A stretch of DNA of 64,000 nucleotides from the NCBI GenBank assembly GCA_009838525.1, contig VXRJ01000018.1, positions 273,087-337,086 of the forward strand, written 5' to 3'. This DNA comes from Acidobacteriota bacterium. Lineage in GTDB: Bacteria; Acidobacteriota; Vicinamibacteria; Vicinamibacterales; UBA8438. The notes below the pieces were generated by a model, which was not told the DNA's origin, searched no databases, and saw only the letters and a list, made by a program, of their open reading frames with translations. Position 1 is the stretch's first letter; each line of letters opens with the position of its first letter. The position numbers and the translations under genes are program-made. Of the stretch, positions 7,667 through 17,143 are shown piece after piece.

Positions 7667-8791
7667 ATGGAGGGAACACGACGTGTGGCCGCGCTGCAGT
7701 CCCTGCGGAACCGCTTCGCACGCGCCGCGCCCGGGTCACGCGCCACGATGTTCCTGATTGCGGCCGCCGCGTTCGCCTCGCTGACGCCGACGCCTTCCGC
7801 CTGGGTGGAACGGCTCTATTCGACCGGAACCTATCTCCTGGGCCAGCAGGTGGTGACACGGCTTTCCAGCCTTGTCGGCTTCGCGTTGCTCGACCTGCTC
7901 GCGGCCATCCTGGCGGTCACGCTTGCCGTGTGGTGGTGGAAGTCCATCCGGCGGGCGCCGCCCGGCTGGCGAGCCTGCGGGGCGGCTGCGCTGCACACGG
8001 CGTTCCGGACCCTGGGAGTGGCGGCGGCCATCTATCTGATTTTCCTCACCCTGTGGGGTCTCAACTATCGACGCGAGCCGCTCACGGCGAAGCTCGACTA
8101 CGAGTCTGCGCGGATCACGTCGGCCGCGCTCGCGACGCTATCCGGCGAGGCGGTTTCCCGTCTCAACCGGCTGCATGGGGAAGCCGCGGCGGTGGGAGAC
8201 TGGCCGGCGTTCGACGAGATTCCGGCGTGGCTCGGCCCGGCGTTTGATGTTGTCCAGCGACAACTCGGGCTGACACCGCCGGCGGTGCCGGGTCGACCGA
8301 AGCCGACCCTGTTCGCTTCCTACTTCCGGAACGCCGGCGTCGACGCCATGATGAATCCGTGGGGGCTGGAGGTGCTGGTGAACGACGCGGTGTTGCCCTA
8401 CGAACGTCCCTTCCTCGTGGCGCACGAGTGGTCGCACCTCGCCGGTTACGCGAACGAGGCGGAAGCGAGTTTCGTCGGACTGCTGGTTTGCCTGGCCGGT
8501 GATGCACGGAGCCGGTACAGCGCGTGGCTATACCTGACGCCCCGCCTCGTGCAACACCTGCCGCAGAATACGCAGGCCGAGATCTGGGCCGGCCTCGACG
8601 ATGTTCCGCGTGCCCATCTGCGCGCCATTGCCGCGCGGTTCACGCGCGAAACAACACCTATCGTGCAGCGGAGCGCCAGCGTCGTGTACGACCGCTTCCT
8701 GCGTGCCAACCGAGTGGATGCGGGCGTAGCGAGTTACGGCCTGGTAGTGGATCTGGTGCTGGGAACCGCAGGCACCGATACGTGGCAATAG
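7667..8791 (+). CDS. DUF3810-like membrane protein with HExxH zinc motif
   Basis: A 374-residue protein with about three N-terminal hydrophobic segments (roughly residues 27-41, 66-90 and 113-131), then an extracytoplasmic or cytoplasmic domain. The domain carries VAHEWSHLAGY at 251-261, a HExxH motif (His253, Glu254, His257), with Glu264/Glu266 as a possible third zinc ligand, the arrangement of gluzincin-type metallopeptidases. Overall it matches the DUF3810 family as I remember it. The function of that family is not established; a membrane-bound zinc peptidase is a reasonable inference. It sits 9 nt behind the pseudo-ABC gene and is probably co-transcribed with it. Confidence 0.75.
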   Translation: MEGTRRVAALQSLRNRFARAAPGSRATMFLIAAAAFASLTPTPSAWVERLYSTGTYLLGQQVVTRLSSLVGFALLDLLAAILAVTLAVWWWKSIRRAPPGWRACGAAALHTAFRTLGVAAAIYLIFLTLWGLNYRREPLTAKLDYESARITSAALATLSGEAVSRLNRLHGEAAAVGDWPAFDEIPAWLGPAFDVVQRQLGLTPPAVPGRPKPTLFASYFRNAGVDAMMNPWGLEVLVNDAVLPYERPFLVAHEWSHLAGYANEAEASFVGLLVCLAGDARSRYSAWLYLTPRLVQHLPQNTQAEIWAGLDDVPRAHLRAIAARFTRETTPIVQRSASVVYDRFLRANRVDAGVASYGLVVDLVLGTAGTDTWQ

Positions 8792-8883
8792 CGGGCCGGC
8801 CATGACAGGTCGTCGTGCCGGTGCGGCGCGGGGCCTCAGCGCGGTCCGCAGCCCGCCCGCATGAGTGTATCGTGGTTCGGTGC

Positions 8884-8960
8884 GCGCCCGTAGCTCAGCC
8901 GGATAGAGCATCGGTCTTCTAAACCGAGGGTCGCAGGTTCGAATCCTGCCGGGCGCGCCA
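8884..8960 (+). tRNA. tRNA-Arg (anticodon TCT)
   Basis: A 77-nt cloverleaf. The 7-bp acceptor stem GCGCCCG/CGGGCGC is followed by discriminator G and an encoded CCA (8958-8960). The D-arm begins TAGCTCAGCCGG. The anticodon stem-loop CGGTCTTCTAAACCG gives anticodon TCT, reading AGA (and AGG), rare Arg codons in this high-GC DNA. The T-loop GGTTCGAATCC is standard. It stands between the DUF3810 gene and the TonB receptor promoter. Confidence 0.97.
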
Positions 8961-9042
8961 CTCTCAACCGGGGATGCATTCCGGGCACATGGGTTACGGT
9001 CGAATGCCGGTCACGGGGCCACTTCCACACCCGGCGGTGGTG

Positions 9043-9070
9043 TTGACAAATCCCGTTGAAGTGATACAAG
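9043..9070 (+). promoter_or_regulatory. Sigma-70-type promoter upstream of the TonB-dependent receptor
   Basis: A perfect -35 TTGACA (9043-9048) is separated by 16 bases from TACAAG (9065-9070). The latter is preceded by TG at the extended -10 position (TGaTACAAG). Transcription would start near 9077, leaving an untranslated leader of about 150 nt before the receptor ATG at 9227. I saw no known riboswitch fold in that leader. Confidence 0.65.
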
Positions 9071-9226
9071 AGATGCTCTAGTCGGGAGTTCGACCGATCC
9101 GGTGACGGATTTCGGGCTGAACTATCGTCGAGCTCGTTCGCGTGTCGCGTCGGAGAGGGCGTCGGCCGTATCGAGCGATCCTGCGTCGGTGCGGCGGGTT
9201 TGACCCGTTCTCGAGAGGAGGCACCG

Positions 9227-12200
9227 ATGAGAGCCACGTGGGCAGTCTTGCTCACAGCCCTGCTCGTCCTGAGCTTTGGGCCAAGCGCAAACGCGCAGAC
9301 AACTACCGGCGGCTTTTCCGGCAACGTCGTCGACGATGCCGGCCTGGTCCTGCCGGGCGTGACGGTCACTCTCCTGCAGGAGGAGACCGCCGCGGTCAGA
9401 AGTACGGTGACCAACGAGGTCGGCGTCTTCAACTTCGCGGCGGTCCAGCCGGGACCGTACACCGTCCGGGTGGAGTTGCCCGGATTCTCGACGTACGAGC
9501 TCACCGGAGCCCAGCTGGCGACCAACCAGCAGTACAACGTGGGCACGGTGGAACTGTCGATCGCCGCCTTGGAGGAGACCGTACAGGTCACCGCGCAACG
9601 GATCGTCGAGACCATCAGCTCGGACCGTTCGGCGCTGATCACCGAGGAGACTATCGACGCGATCACGGTTCGCGGGCGTGACGTCACCTCGATGCTCCGG
9701 ATTCTCCCCGGTGTCGGCTACCAGCCCGACCCCGATGCGATCGGCGAGATCGTTATCGGCTCGTGGCTGCCGAACGTTGGTGGCACGCGCCAGGGCTGGA
9801 GCACCGTCACCATCGACGGGATCCCCGGCAACGACATCGGCCTGCCGGAGGTCTCCAGTCATTCGATGAACCCGGACGCGGTCGGTCAGGTGAACGTGCA
9901 GCTCACGAATTTCACGGCCGATACGGGACGGAACGGCGGCGCCCAGATCAACCTCGTCACGAAGGCGGGGACGAACAACTTCAGCGGCAGCGCCTATACG
10001 TACGGACGGAGCGAGCAGTTCCGGGCCGACAACTACTTCGACAAGCAGGCGGGGATCCCCAAGCCGGAGTACCGGTACTGGACGCTGGGCGCCAACGCGG
10101 GCGGGCCCATCGTGCAGGACAAGATGTTCATCTTCTACAGCTACGAGCAGTGGGGGGTCAGAACGCCACAGAGCCTTGCACAGATCACGGTGCCGAGCCT
10201 GGCGGAACGGATGGGCGACTTCTCCCAGAGTTTCGATCAGTCGGGGAACCTGATCCCGGTGGTCGACCCGATGACCGGCATGCCATTCCCCGGCAATGTC
10301 GTCCCGGGGGATCGGATCAACTCGCACGGCCAGGCGCTGCTGAATTGGTACCCGAACCCCAACGTCTCGGAGCAGTCGAACTACAACTACCAGTTCCAGG
10401 GCCAGCAGCGGGCTCCCCGGATCAACAACGTCACGCGCGTGGATCTTCGGCCGACGACGAACGACTCGATCTATGCCCGCTTCTCCCACTGGTTGCAGCC
10501 GACCAGCTCCTGGCGGGGCAACTGGGAGATGCTGGAGCGGACGTTCACCTACAACGACTACGCCATCTCCGTGAACTACACGCGCGTCATTGGCGACAAC
10601 ATGGTGAACGAGTTCAACTTCGGCTGGCGCCACTCGTCGGAGCACAATCCGTGGGCCAGCTCGTTCGATATCAACCGTAACCGGCGCATCGATTCCGCTA
10701 CCAACTTCCCCGGCGACGACGGCCGCGACAACGGGGGCGACGGATCCAATACAGCCGGCACGGTCCCGTACACGCTTGCGCAGTGGTACCCGAACAACAA
10801 CCTGTACGGGATCATCCCGGCGATGTCGTTCGGCGCGCCGATTCCCAATGCGGCCAACGTGAGCTGGGACTCGCGCTTCATCAACTACGGCAATGACGAC
10901 CTGTTCAACTTCTACAACGGGTTGTCGTGGACCACGGGGCGCCACAACTTCAAGGCCGGCATCTACGTCGAGCACCTGACGAACATCGAAGGCAAGGGCG
11001 CCAGCGCGCTGGCCGGTATCTACGACTTCAACCGCGACCCGGCGAACCCGTTCGACACCGGTCATCCGTATGCGAACGCCCTGATCGGGTCGTTCCGGTC
11101 CTACCAGGAGAACACGGCCCGGCTGGGGCAGCGGGCCAGCCAGTGGATCGGCAACGTGTTCATTCAGGACAAGTGGCAGCCGACCGACCGGCTGACGCTG
11201 GACATCGGCATGCGCTTCAGCAAGTACACGGTGTTCGAGCAGGCGAACCCCTCGGCATCGTTCCTGCCGTCGCGCTTCGACCACAGCAATCCGGCGCAGC
11301 TCTACATGCCGACCATGGTGAACGGGGTTCGGATGGCGATGAACCCGAACGATCCGACCGACATCCAGCCCGAGGTCGTCATCGGCGCGCTGGCGCCGGG
11401 CTCTCCTGCCGACAACGGCATGGTGCGGCACACGGACTCGGAGGTTCCGGCCCCGTTCCAGAATCTGCCGGCGCTCCTCTTCGAGCCCCGGGTCGGGTTC
11501 GCCTATGACGTGTTCGGCGATGGCCGCACGGCGGTCCGGGCGAACTTCGGCGTCTTCCACAACACCCAGCAGGCGGGTGCGCTCAGTTGGCGGCAGGCGC
11601 TCAATCCGCCGCTCGTGGCCACGCCGCAGGTCTGGTACAACACGATGAACAACTGGGGGTCCATCCGGGAGGGCGTGCTCGCCGGAACGGGTGGCATCGT
11701 CTACCCGACGGGGACCGTGTACGGCGTCGTCACCGACCACCAGGCGCCGACGCTGTACAGCTTCACCGCCGGTGTTCAGACCGAGATCGGCTTCCAGACG
11801 GTGCTCGACATCGCCTACGTCGGGACCCGCGGCCGGAACCTACCGCAGCTCTGGGACGAGAATACCGTCCCCCGCGGGGCCCGGTTCCTCCCGGCGAACC
11901 AGGACCAGACGACCGGCCGTCCGCTGCCTGACAACTTCTTCCGCCCGTACCCCGGCTACGCCAGCATCATCATGACCGAGAACGCCGGCAAGTCGGAGTA
12001 CAACGCGCTGCAGACGCAGGTCAACCGGCGCTTCACGGGGGGGCTGGAGTTCTCGGTGTCCTATACGCTGTCGCAGTCGAAGGACTACACGTCGGCCGAC
12101 ATCCTGTACGGCGCGCGGTCACGCGTGCCGAAGTACGAGGATCTGGACGCCTGGTCGTGGGGTCTGTCCGACTTCGACCGGACGCACCTGCTGACGATCA

Positions 12201-12772
12201 ACTACACGTGGGATCTGCCCGATTCCGGCGGTGGCGCCGGATGGCTACTTGACGACTGGGTGCTCTCGGGGATCACGCAGTTCGTGAGCGGCGCCCCGGC
12301 GACGGTCTCTTTCAGCACGACGGACAACCAGGATATCCTGGGCGGCGGCGACCTGTTGCGCCGGTCCAGCAACCCAGACGGACTGGGGAGCGTCGGCCTG
12401 GTGGTGCCCGCCAACATCGACCGGAGCTGCGACGTGTCGGCTGGCGGCGGCACGATCGACCGTTGGTTCAACACTTCCTGCTTCAGTCGCCCCGCACTGG
12501 GCGAGGTGGGTAACGTGCGTAAGGACGACCTGCGCCTGCCTGGCTTCTATGACACCGGCATCCGGCTCGGAAAGCGGATCGCGGTAGGCGACTCGCAGTT
12601 CTTCGAGGTCGGCTGGGAGATCTACAACGTGTTCAACCAGGTGCAGTTCCTCAGAGTCGATCTGGACGCGCAGTTCGACGAGATGGGAAACCAGGTGGAC
12701 GAGCGGTTCGGGCAGGTCATTTCCGCCCGGCCGCCGCGGACGATGGTCTTCTCGGCTCGTTACTCCTGGTAG
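9227..12772 (+). CDS. TonB-dependent receptor with N-terminal carboxypeptidase-regulatory-like domain (Oar-like)
   Basis: An outer-membrane protein of 1181 residues. The signal peptide MRATWAVLLTALLVLSFG ends in ANAQ. Then comes a carboxypeptidase-regulatory-like beta-sandwich (TTGGFSGNVVDDAGLVLPGV ... NEVGVFNFAAVQPGPYTVRV), a plug domain (ITVRGRDVTSMLRILPG) and a long beta-barrel ending in FSARYSW, with the C-terminal aromatic typical of Bam-inserted barrels. This architecture is expanded in Acidobacteriota, where such receptors import oligosaccharides or other large nutrients. The substrate is unknown. ATG 9227 is chosen because GAGGAGG lies at 9215-9221; upstream in-frame codons add non-signal residues. 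It has its own promoter and terminator and appears monocistronic. Confidence 0.93.
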   Translation: MRATWAVLLTALLVLSFGPSANAQTTTGGFSGNVVDDAGLVLPGVTVTLLQEETAAVRSTVTNEVGVFNFAAVQPGPYTVRVELPGFSTYELTGAQLATNQQYNVGTVELSIAALEETVQVTAQRIVETISSDRSALITEETIDAITVRGRDVTSMLRILPGVGYQPDPDAIGEIVIGSWLPNVGGTRQGWSTVTIDGIPGNDIGLPEVSSHSMNPDAVGQVNVQLTNFTADTGRNGGAQINLVTKAGTNNFSGSAYTYGRSEQFRADNYFDKQAGIPKPEYRYWTLGANAGGPIVQDKMFIFYSYEQWGVRTPQSLAQITVPSLAERMGDFSQSFDQSGNLIPVVDPMTGMPFPGNVVPGDRINSHGQALLNWYPNPNVSEQSNYNYQFQGQQRAPRINNVTRVDLRPTTNDSIYARFSHWLQPTSSWRGNWEMLERTFTYNDYAISVNYTRVIGDNMVNEFNFGWRHSSEHNPWASSFDINRNRRIDSATNFPGDDGRDNGGDGSNTAGTVPYTLAQWYPNNNLYGIIPAMSFGAPIPNAANVSWDSRFINYGNDDLFNFYNGLSWTTGRHNFKAGIYVEHLTNIEGKGASALAGIYDFNRDPANPFDTGHPYANALIGSFRSYQENTARLGQRASQWIGNVFIQDKWQPTDRLTLDIGMRFSKYTVFEQANPSASFLPSRFDHSNPAQLYMPTMVNGVRMAMNPNDPTDIQPEVVIGALAPGSPADNGMVRHTDSEVPAPFQNLPALLFEPRVGFAYDVFGDGRTAVRANFGVFHNTQQAGALSWRQALNPPLVATPQVWYNTMNNWGSIREGVLAGTGGIVYPTGTVYGVVTDHQAPTLYSFTAGVQTEIGFQTVLDIAYVGTRGRNLPQLWDENTVPRGARFLPANQDQTTGRPLPDNFFRPYPGYASIIMTENAGKSEYNALQTQVNRRFTGGLEFSVSYTLSQSKDYTSADILYGARSRVPKYEDLDAWSWGLSDFDRTHLLTINYTWDLPDSGGGAGWLLDDWVLSGITQFVSGAPATVSFSTTDNQDILGGGDLLRRSSNPDGLGSVGLVVPANIDRSCDVSAGGGTIDRWFNTSCFSRPALGEVGNVRKDDLRLPGFYDTGIRLGKRIAVGDSQFFEVGWEIYNVFNQVQFLRVDLDAQFDEMGNQVDERFGQVISARPPRTMVFSARYSW

Positions 12773-12817
12773 CGGTCGCTGCCGCTGCCAGCCGCAACGG
12801 GACGGATTGGCTCGTAA

Positions 12818-12860
12818 CGGCGGGGTGGGGTGCGTCGTCCCACCCCGCCGTTTTCTTTCT
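12818..12860 (+). terminator. Intrinsic terminator of the TonB-dependent receptor gene
   Basis: A perfect 12-bp GC-rich stem pairs 12818-12829 with 12839-12850 around a 9-nt loop and is followed by TTTTCTTTCT on the plus strand. It lies 45 nt after the receptor stop and reaches the stop codon of the convergent ammonium transporter gene. The T tract is only on the plus-strand side, so it is a plus-strand terminator, although the hairpin may also slow transcription from the other side. Confidence 0.85.
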
Positions 12861-14136
12861 AGTCGTCCTGTTCCGGCATGAGCACGAATTCGGGGTAGGC
12901 GTCGATGCCGAGTTCGGCGACATCCTGCCCCATCTTCTCGACCTCATGGGTTACCCGAACCCCTATCGTCTTTTCCAGGGCGAACCATGTCACGAGTGAC
13001 GTGACGAACGCGAACAGAGCGATCGAGAGCAGGCCGAGCAGTTGGACACCGAGACTGGCGCCTGCCGCAATGGCGGTTGCGAGGGTGCCCCACGCACCGG
13101 CGAAGAGGTGGGCGGGAACCGCTCCGACCACGTCATCGACCTTGAGCTTCTCCAGCAGCTTGATGGCTGACGTGCAGATGATCGCGCCGATCGCGCCGAT
13201 CACGATGGCCCAGGAGTGGCTGGTGATGTCGGGTCCCGCGGTAATGGAAACCAGCCCTGCAATGGCGCCGTTGAGGCCGGCCAGCAGATCGACGCGCCCG
13301 AGGATGGGGCGTGAAACCGCGATGGCCGCGATGACGCCGGCCGCTCCGGCGAGATTCGTGTTGACGAGCACGTGACTCATCGCTACGACGTCGGCTGCGC
13401 TGCCCAGGGCGAGTTGCGACCCGCCGTTGAAGCCGAACCATCCGAACCAGAGGATGAACACCCCGAGTGTGACCACCGGTACGTTGGACGGGGGAGTGTT
13501 GGTGACGCTGCCGTCAGCGAGGAACTTGTTGTAGCGCGGACCGACGACGAGAGCGCCGGCCAATGCGGCCGCGCCTCCCGTGCCGTGCACGATGGTGGAG
13601 CCCGCAAAGTCCTGGAACCCCATGGCGTCGAGCCACCCGCCGCCCCACGTCCACGCGCCGACTATCGGGTAGATGAATGCCGTCAGCACCAGCGTGAAGA
13701 CGAAGAATGACCACAGCTTGACCCGTTCGGCCAGTGCGCCGGAGACGATGGACGCCGCCGTGGCCACGAAGACCATCTGGAAAAACCAGTCCGACATGAC
13801 GGCGTAGTCGGTGGCGATCACTGCTTCCCGCGCGCCCTCGGCGCCTTCCAGGAGCGCCAGTTCGTCTGACGACGGTCCGCGGAACAGGCTGAACGACCCG
13901 ACTACGCTGCCCACGTCGACGTACATCAGGTTGTAGCCGATGACGTAGTAGGCGATTCCGGCGACGGAATACAGACCGATGTTCTTGAGGCAGATGACCG
14001 AGGCGTTCTTCGTGCGGACGGAGCCGGATTCGAGCATCGTGAATCCGGCCGCCATCCACATCACCAAGGCTCCCCAGAGCAGGAACGAGAAGGTGTTGAA
14101 AATGAACTGAAGCTCGCCGCTCGGCAACTCGGTCAT
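12859..14136 (-). CDS. amt: Ammonium transporter (Amt/MEP/Rh family)
   Basis: A 425-residue inner-membrane channel with about 11 helices, importing ammonium. Family marks include WMAAGFTMLESGSVR, SDWFFQMVFVATAASIVSGALAER (split here across residues 115-138), DFAGSTIVHGTGG with pore His184 and Asp177, and the second pore His343 in VGAVPAHLFAGAWGT. Length is normal. A strong GGAGGTGA Shine-Dalgarno sequence precedes ATG 14136, and a TAGTAT -10-like hexamer stands about 14 nt further up. No glnK (PII) gene is adjacent, unlike many amt loci, so its PII partner must be elsewhere. Confidence 0.95.
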   Translation of the reverse strand: MTELPSGELQFIFNTFSFLLWGALVMWMAAGFTMLESGSVRTKNASVICLKNIGLYSVAGIAYYVIGYNLMYVDVGSVVGSFSLFRGPSSDELALLEGAEGAREAVIATDYAVMSDWFFQMVFVATAASIVSGALAERVKLWSFFVFTLVLTAFIYPIVGAWTWGGGWLDAMGFQDFAGSTIVHGTGGAAALAGALVVGPRYNKFLADGSVTNTPPSNVPVVTLGVFILWFGWFGFNGGSQLALGSAADVVAMSHVLVNTNLAGAAGVIAAIAVSRPILGRVDLLAGLNGAIAGLVSITAGPDITSHSWAIVIGAIGAIICTSAIKLLEKLKVDDVVGAVPAHLFAGAWGTLATAIAAGASLGVQLLGLLSIALFAFVTSLVTWFALEKTIGVRVTHEVEKMGQDVAELGIDAYPEFVLMPEQDD

Positions 14137-14265
14137 GTCTCACCTCCGTGTCTGGCCATACTATTCGAGCATGGTGACCATTACCAGAAGAGATTGATTA
14201 GGCGCCAAGTGCGGCGGAAGCGGTGCGGTTCACGCGCGAACGCCGCCTTGCGGGCGGTCGGAGCG

Positions 14266-15816
14266 TCAGCTTTCTTCGACCACGAGATCGAAGGCGGCCG
14301 TCTCGACGGCCGCTCCAATCTTCACCTGGACGACGATGCGGTAGCTGCCGGGTTCCGGAAAGACGAACGGAAACGTCACCGAACCGGCGGTCGGGGAAGT
14401 CCGGTCCATCGCTCCGGCGTGCCCGCGTCCGGCCGGCAAGTCCTCGCCCCCTCGCGCGTTTTCCGCCTCCACGAAACGCTGCTGGGCCGTCAGGTTGATG
14501 CTGCCGGACGGATGCAGATGGACGAACAGCGATCCGTCGTCGCGAACTACCGCCGCATGACTCAGCATGCCCATGTACGGCTCGAGCGGCGACGGCGTTC
14601 CGTCAGTCTCGGTCACCGAGAAACGCAGGGTGGTTTCTTCATCGGCACTGGGAGTGGGCTCGCGTTCCCAGTGGACGACCCGGCCGCTCGAGAGCGCGTA
14701 GCGCGAGGCTTCGGACTCGCCGTGGGGCAGCAGCTTGGCCCACGAATCGTCCGGGTCCGGCGCCGGGACGTCGGATGGAACCGCGCCGCCCACCGTGGTA
14801 CCGGGTGGCGTTGCCGGGGAAGGCGGCAGCGTCACGCTGTCGACCAGGGTGGGGGCGAAGCCGCTCTCGTGCACGATATCGGCGTAGATGCGGTACTCGC
14901 CGTCTGGCAGCGGCGGAAGCGCCACGCGGAACGTGTCGGAACTGACTCGAACCGGGTGCACGTGTGCGAACGCGGACAGGTCGTCCGCCCGCACCACGAA
15001 CATGTGCATCAGCTTGCCGTGATCCGGCAGGAGTCCGGCGCCGGGTTCGCTCTCGCGCGCGCTCCATGCCGGGTCGTCGATGGTCAACGTCAGGAGGAGC
15101 CGACCCTCCGTGGCCTCCACGTCCGTCGTCGTGCTCCACGGCCGGTAGATCCGGTTCCGGTACGCGGCGTCTATCGCGTCCCACCAGATCCAGCCGCCCC
15201 CCAGCACGCCGACGAGTGGAAGCGTGAACAGGGCCATCGCGATGCGTCCGTGCCAGCGGCGCCTGGCGTCCGGTACGAGACCCGGTTCCAGAACGCTCTC
15301 GCGGACCGCGGCGCCGATGATGGTCACGGCGCCGACGAACAGAAACAGCCCCGCCGCAGCCAGTCCGAAGCCGATGGCCGGGTTCATCGGGAGCAGCCGC
15401 TCGGCGACCGCCAGCACTGGCACGAAGACGGTTCCTTCGCCCCCGGCGCCCGCCACCGTCACCTCGATGCTGTAGGAGCCTGCCGTCATGAGCCACAACT
15501 CGGCGCTGTAGAGTCCGGTTTCGCCCGGGACCGGATCCGCGATGTCGGGGGGCGGCGCACCATCGAGTCCGAGGTCCGATCGGAGCGGGCGGACCGACAC
15601 GCGATCGACGCTCTCACCACTCAGAATGCGGACCGATGCCTGCGCGAGACCGGGAATCACCCCCGGTGTTCGCACGATCACACGTACGCCGTACGGACCG
15701 GCGGCGCCGTCGAAATAGGCGTTGGAAGTTCCGACATGTGAGGCGACAGTGGCGGTGGCGGCGGCGATCAGCCCCGCTGCAAGCAGGGGTGCGACGAGCG
15801 TCCGCGACTGGCTCAA
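14266..15816 (-). CDS. Exported/membrane protein with two His-rich beta domains, function unknown
   Basis: A 516-residue protein with an N-terminal hydrophobic segment (about 7-25), a first beta domain to about 130, two central transmembrane helices (about 145-170 and 190-212), then two beta-rich segments. Each carries histidine motifs: KLMHMFVVR followed by FAHVHPV, and later MLSHAAVVR followed by FVHLHPSG. Similar His-x-His pairs occur in putative periplasmic metal-binding domains near copper transporters, so metal binding is plausible but not shown. The final segment FPEPGSYRIVVQVKIG resembles a FixH/YtkA-like sandwich. It starts one base after the stop of the upstream membrane gene, so the two are one operon. 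A 129-nt gap to amt contains nothing I recognise. Confidence 0.6.
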   Translation of the reverse strand: MSQSRTLVAPLLAAGLIAAATATVASHVGTSNAYFDGAAGPYGVRVIVRTPGVIPGLAQASVRILSGESVDRVSVRPLRSDLGLDGAPPPDIADPVPGETGLYSAELWLMTAGSYSIEVTVAGAGGEGTVFVPVLAVAERLLPMNPAIGFGLAAAGLFLFVGAVTIIGAAVRESVLEPGLVPDARRRWHGRIAMALFTLPLVGVLGGGWIWWDAIDAAYRNRIYRPWSTTTDVEATEGRLLLTLTIDDPAWSARESEPGAGLLPDHGKLMHMFVVRADDLSAFAHVHPVRVSSDTFRVALPPLPDGEYRIYADIVHESGFAPTLVDSVTLPPSPATPPGTTVGGAVPSDVPAPDPDDSWAKLLPHGESEASRYALSSGRVVHWEREPTPSADEETTLRFSVTETDGTPSPLEPYMGMLSHAAVVRDDGSLFVHLHPSGSINLTAQQRFVEAENARGGEDLPAGRGHAGAMDRTSPTAGSVTFPFVFPEPGSYRIVVQVKIGAAVETAAFDLVVEES

Positions 15817-15817
15817 G

Positions 15818-17008
15818 CTACCTCCGGACCCGCGCCATCCAGTTGCCCCAGACGAGGCCGGCTACGGCCGAGACCGCGGCGATCAGCCCGGTCCAACCCG
15901 CCGCTCCCGCCGTCATCGGCGCTCCCCAGAACTCGTACTGGAAGGGGCCCGGTGCGACGTCGAAGCCGAACTGATCGGCGGCGAAGAAGAAGTTCCGGGC
16001 CGGCTCGGTGAGAAGAAACGACGCGAACGGCCACTGGACGACGGTGAGAGCGAGCATGGCCGCGACGCCCGCGACAACCGCAATCAGCGCCTGGCGAATG
16101 CGTCCTGCGCCAGCCGGAATCCGATTGACGACGATGTCGATGGCCAGTGCCGGCACGACCAGAAGGAGGGGAAACGCCGGCGGCACCATGTGGTCCACCT
16201 GCCTGAGGATCGGCGCCAGCATCGGTTGCGCCGGAAAGAGCTGCAGGATCCAGATCATCAGGAGCGTCACTCCCATGTAGACGCCGGCCGCGCCGGTGGC
16301 GCCCCAGCGCGACAGCGCGCCCCGTGCGACGGCGACCAGCAGGCAGGGGAAAACGGCGGCGCTCGCGTAGAAGAACGGCGGCGAGTGGTGAGCGTTCGGC
16401 ATCATGAGGTACTCGGTGAACAGCGTCGCCACCATGAGGATCTGGAGTCCGCCTGCATAGAGGAACAGCAATTGCAGCATGCGGTCCGTCGCCGAGGCGC
16501 CGTTCTGCCGCGCGAGCGCCATCAGCATCGCGCCGACGCCGATTCCGTAGATCCCGAGGGCGAGCACGACGTGGGGCGGGCTCAGGATCTCCACGTCGAG
16601 ACCGTACGCGTTATGCCACCAATCGTCGAACGGGGCCGAGACGATCATCGCCAGCGATCCCCAGATGCAGACCCAGGCGCCCAACGGCCCGCGGAATCCC
16701 CAGAACCTCACGCCGGAGGCCTCCTCGGCGCTCGGATCGCGGCCGAAGGTGGCGCGGATTACGATCCATCCGCATGACAGGCCGGCGACGATGCCGCCGA
16801 GATAGATCGCCAGGTGGGCCGGTGTCCAGAACGTGTCCCGGCCTATGGTGCGGTGCCACGAGATGTCCCAGATGCCTCCCACGATGACGCTCGTGGACGC
16901 GAATGCAACCGCCCAGAGCGGCCACATGACGGCCGACGCGGTGGACGCGGCCCGCGGCATGACGGTAAGGCCGGCGGGGACGGCGGTTGCCGGTACGGCC
17001 GGTGCCAT
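15818..17008 (-). CDS. Polytopic membrane protein, function unknown
   Basis: A 396-residue protein with about ten hydrophobic helices from residue 26 to the C-terminus (ending VWGNWMARVRR). Polar motifs sit inside or between helices: GGIWDISWHRTIGRDTFWTPAH, FDDWWHNAYGLDVEILSPPH and FTEYLMMPNAHHSPPFFY (shown in parts; residues about 44-65, 125-146 and 207-224). The repeated His, Trp and Asp residues suggest a metal or heme site facing the periplasmic side, as in some oxidase-like or copper-related membrane proteins, but I do not recognise the family. It is co-transcribed with the His-rich protein downstream (one base between them), and the pair probably acts together. Confidence 0.6.
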   Translation of the reverse strand: MAPAVPATAVPAGLTVMPRAASTASAVMWPLWAVAFASTSVIVGGIWDISWHRTIGRDTFWTPAHLAIYLGGIVAGLSCGWIVIRATFGRDPSAEEASGVRFWGFRGPLGAWVCIWGSLAMIVSAPFDDWWHNAYGLDVEILSPPHVVLALGIYGIGVGAMLMALARQNGASATDRMLQLLFLYAGGLQILMVATLFTEYLMMPNAHHSPPFFYASAAVFPCLLVAVARGALSRWGATGAAGVYMGVTLLMIWILQLFPAQPMLAPILRQVDHMVPPAFPLLLVVPALAIDIVVNRIPAGAGRIRQALIAVVAGVAAMLALTVVQWPFASFLLTEPARNFFFAADQFGFDVAPGPFQYEFWGAPMTAGAAGWTGLIAAVSAVAGLVWGNWMARVRR

Positions 17009-17127
17009 GTACCCAGCCTATCGCTACGACAGCGGGAATGCGAGGGCGGGCGCCCGCGTGCCCCGGTGGGCGCGTTGCGGGCTCGTCGGAAGTTCCGCCG
17101 GCGCGGAACTTCCCGCCGCCGCGCAGA

Positions 17128-17133
17128 GTATTC
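17128..17133 (+). promoter_or_regulatory. Possible -10 element for the small exported protein gene at 17144
   Basis: TATTCT stands ten bases before ATG 17144, and there is no Shine-Dalgarno sequence in between. The hexamer matches four of six consensus positions. It fits the leaderless pattern seen at several other genes here. No -35 element was recognised. Confidence 0.25.
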
Positions 17134-17143
17134 TGGCTGCTGG

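Noticed and set aside
9122-11740. Open frame of 872 codons on the minus strand under the TonB receptor
   Set aside because: Same reason: no motif, low-complexity Val/Arg/His composition, and it opposes a clear receptor gene.
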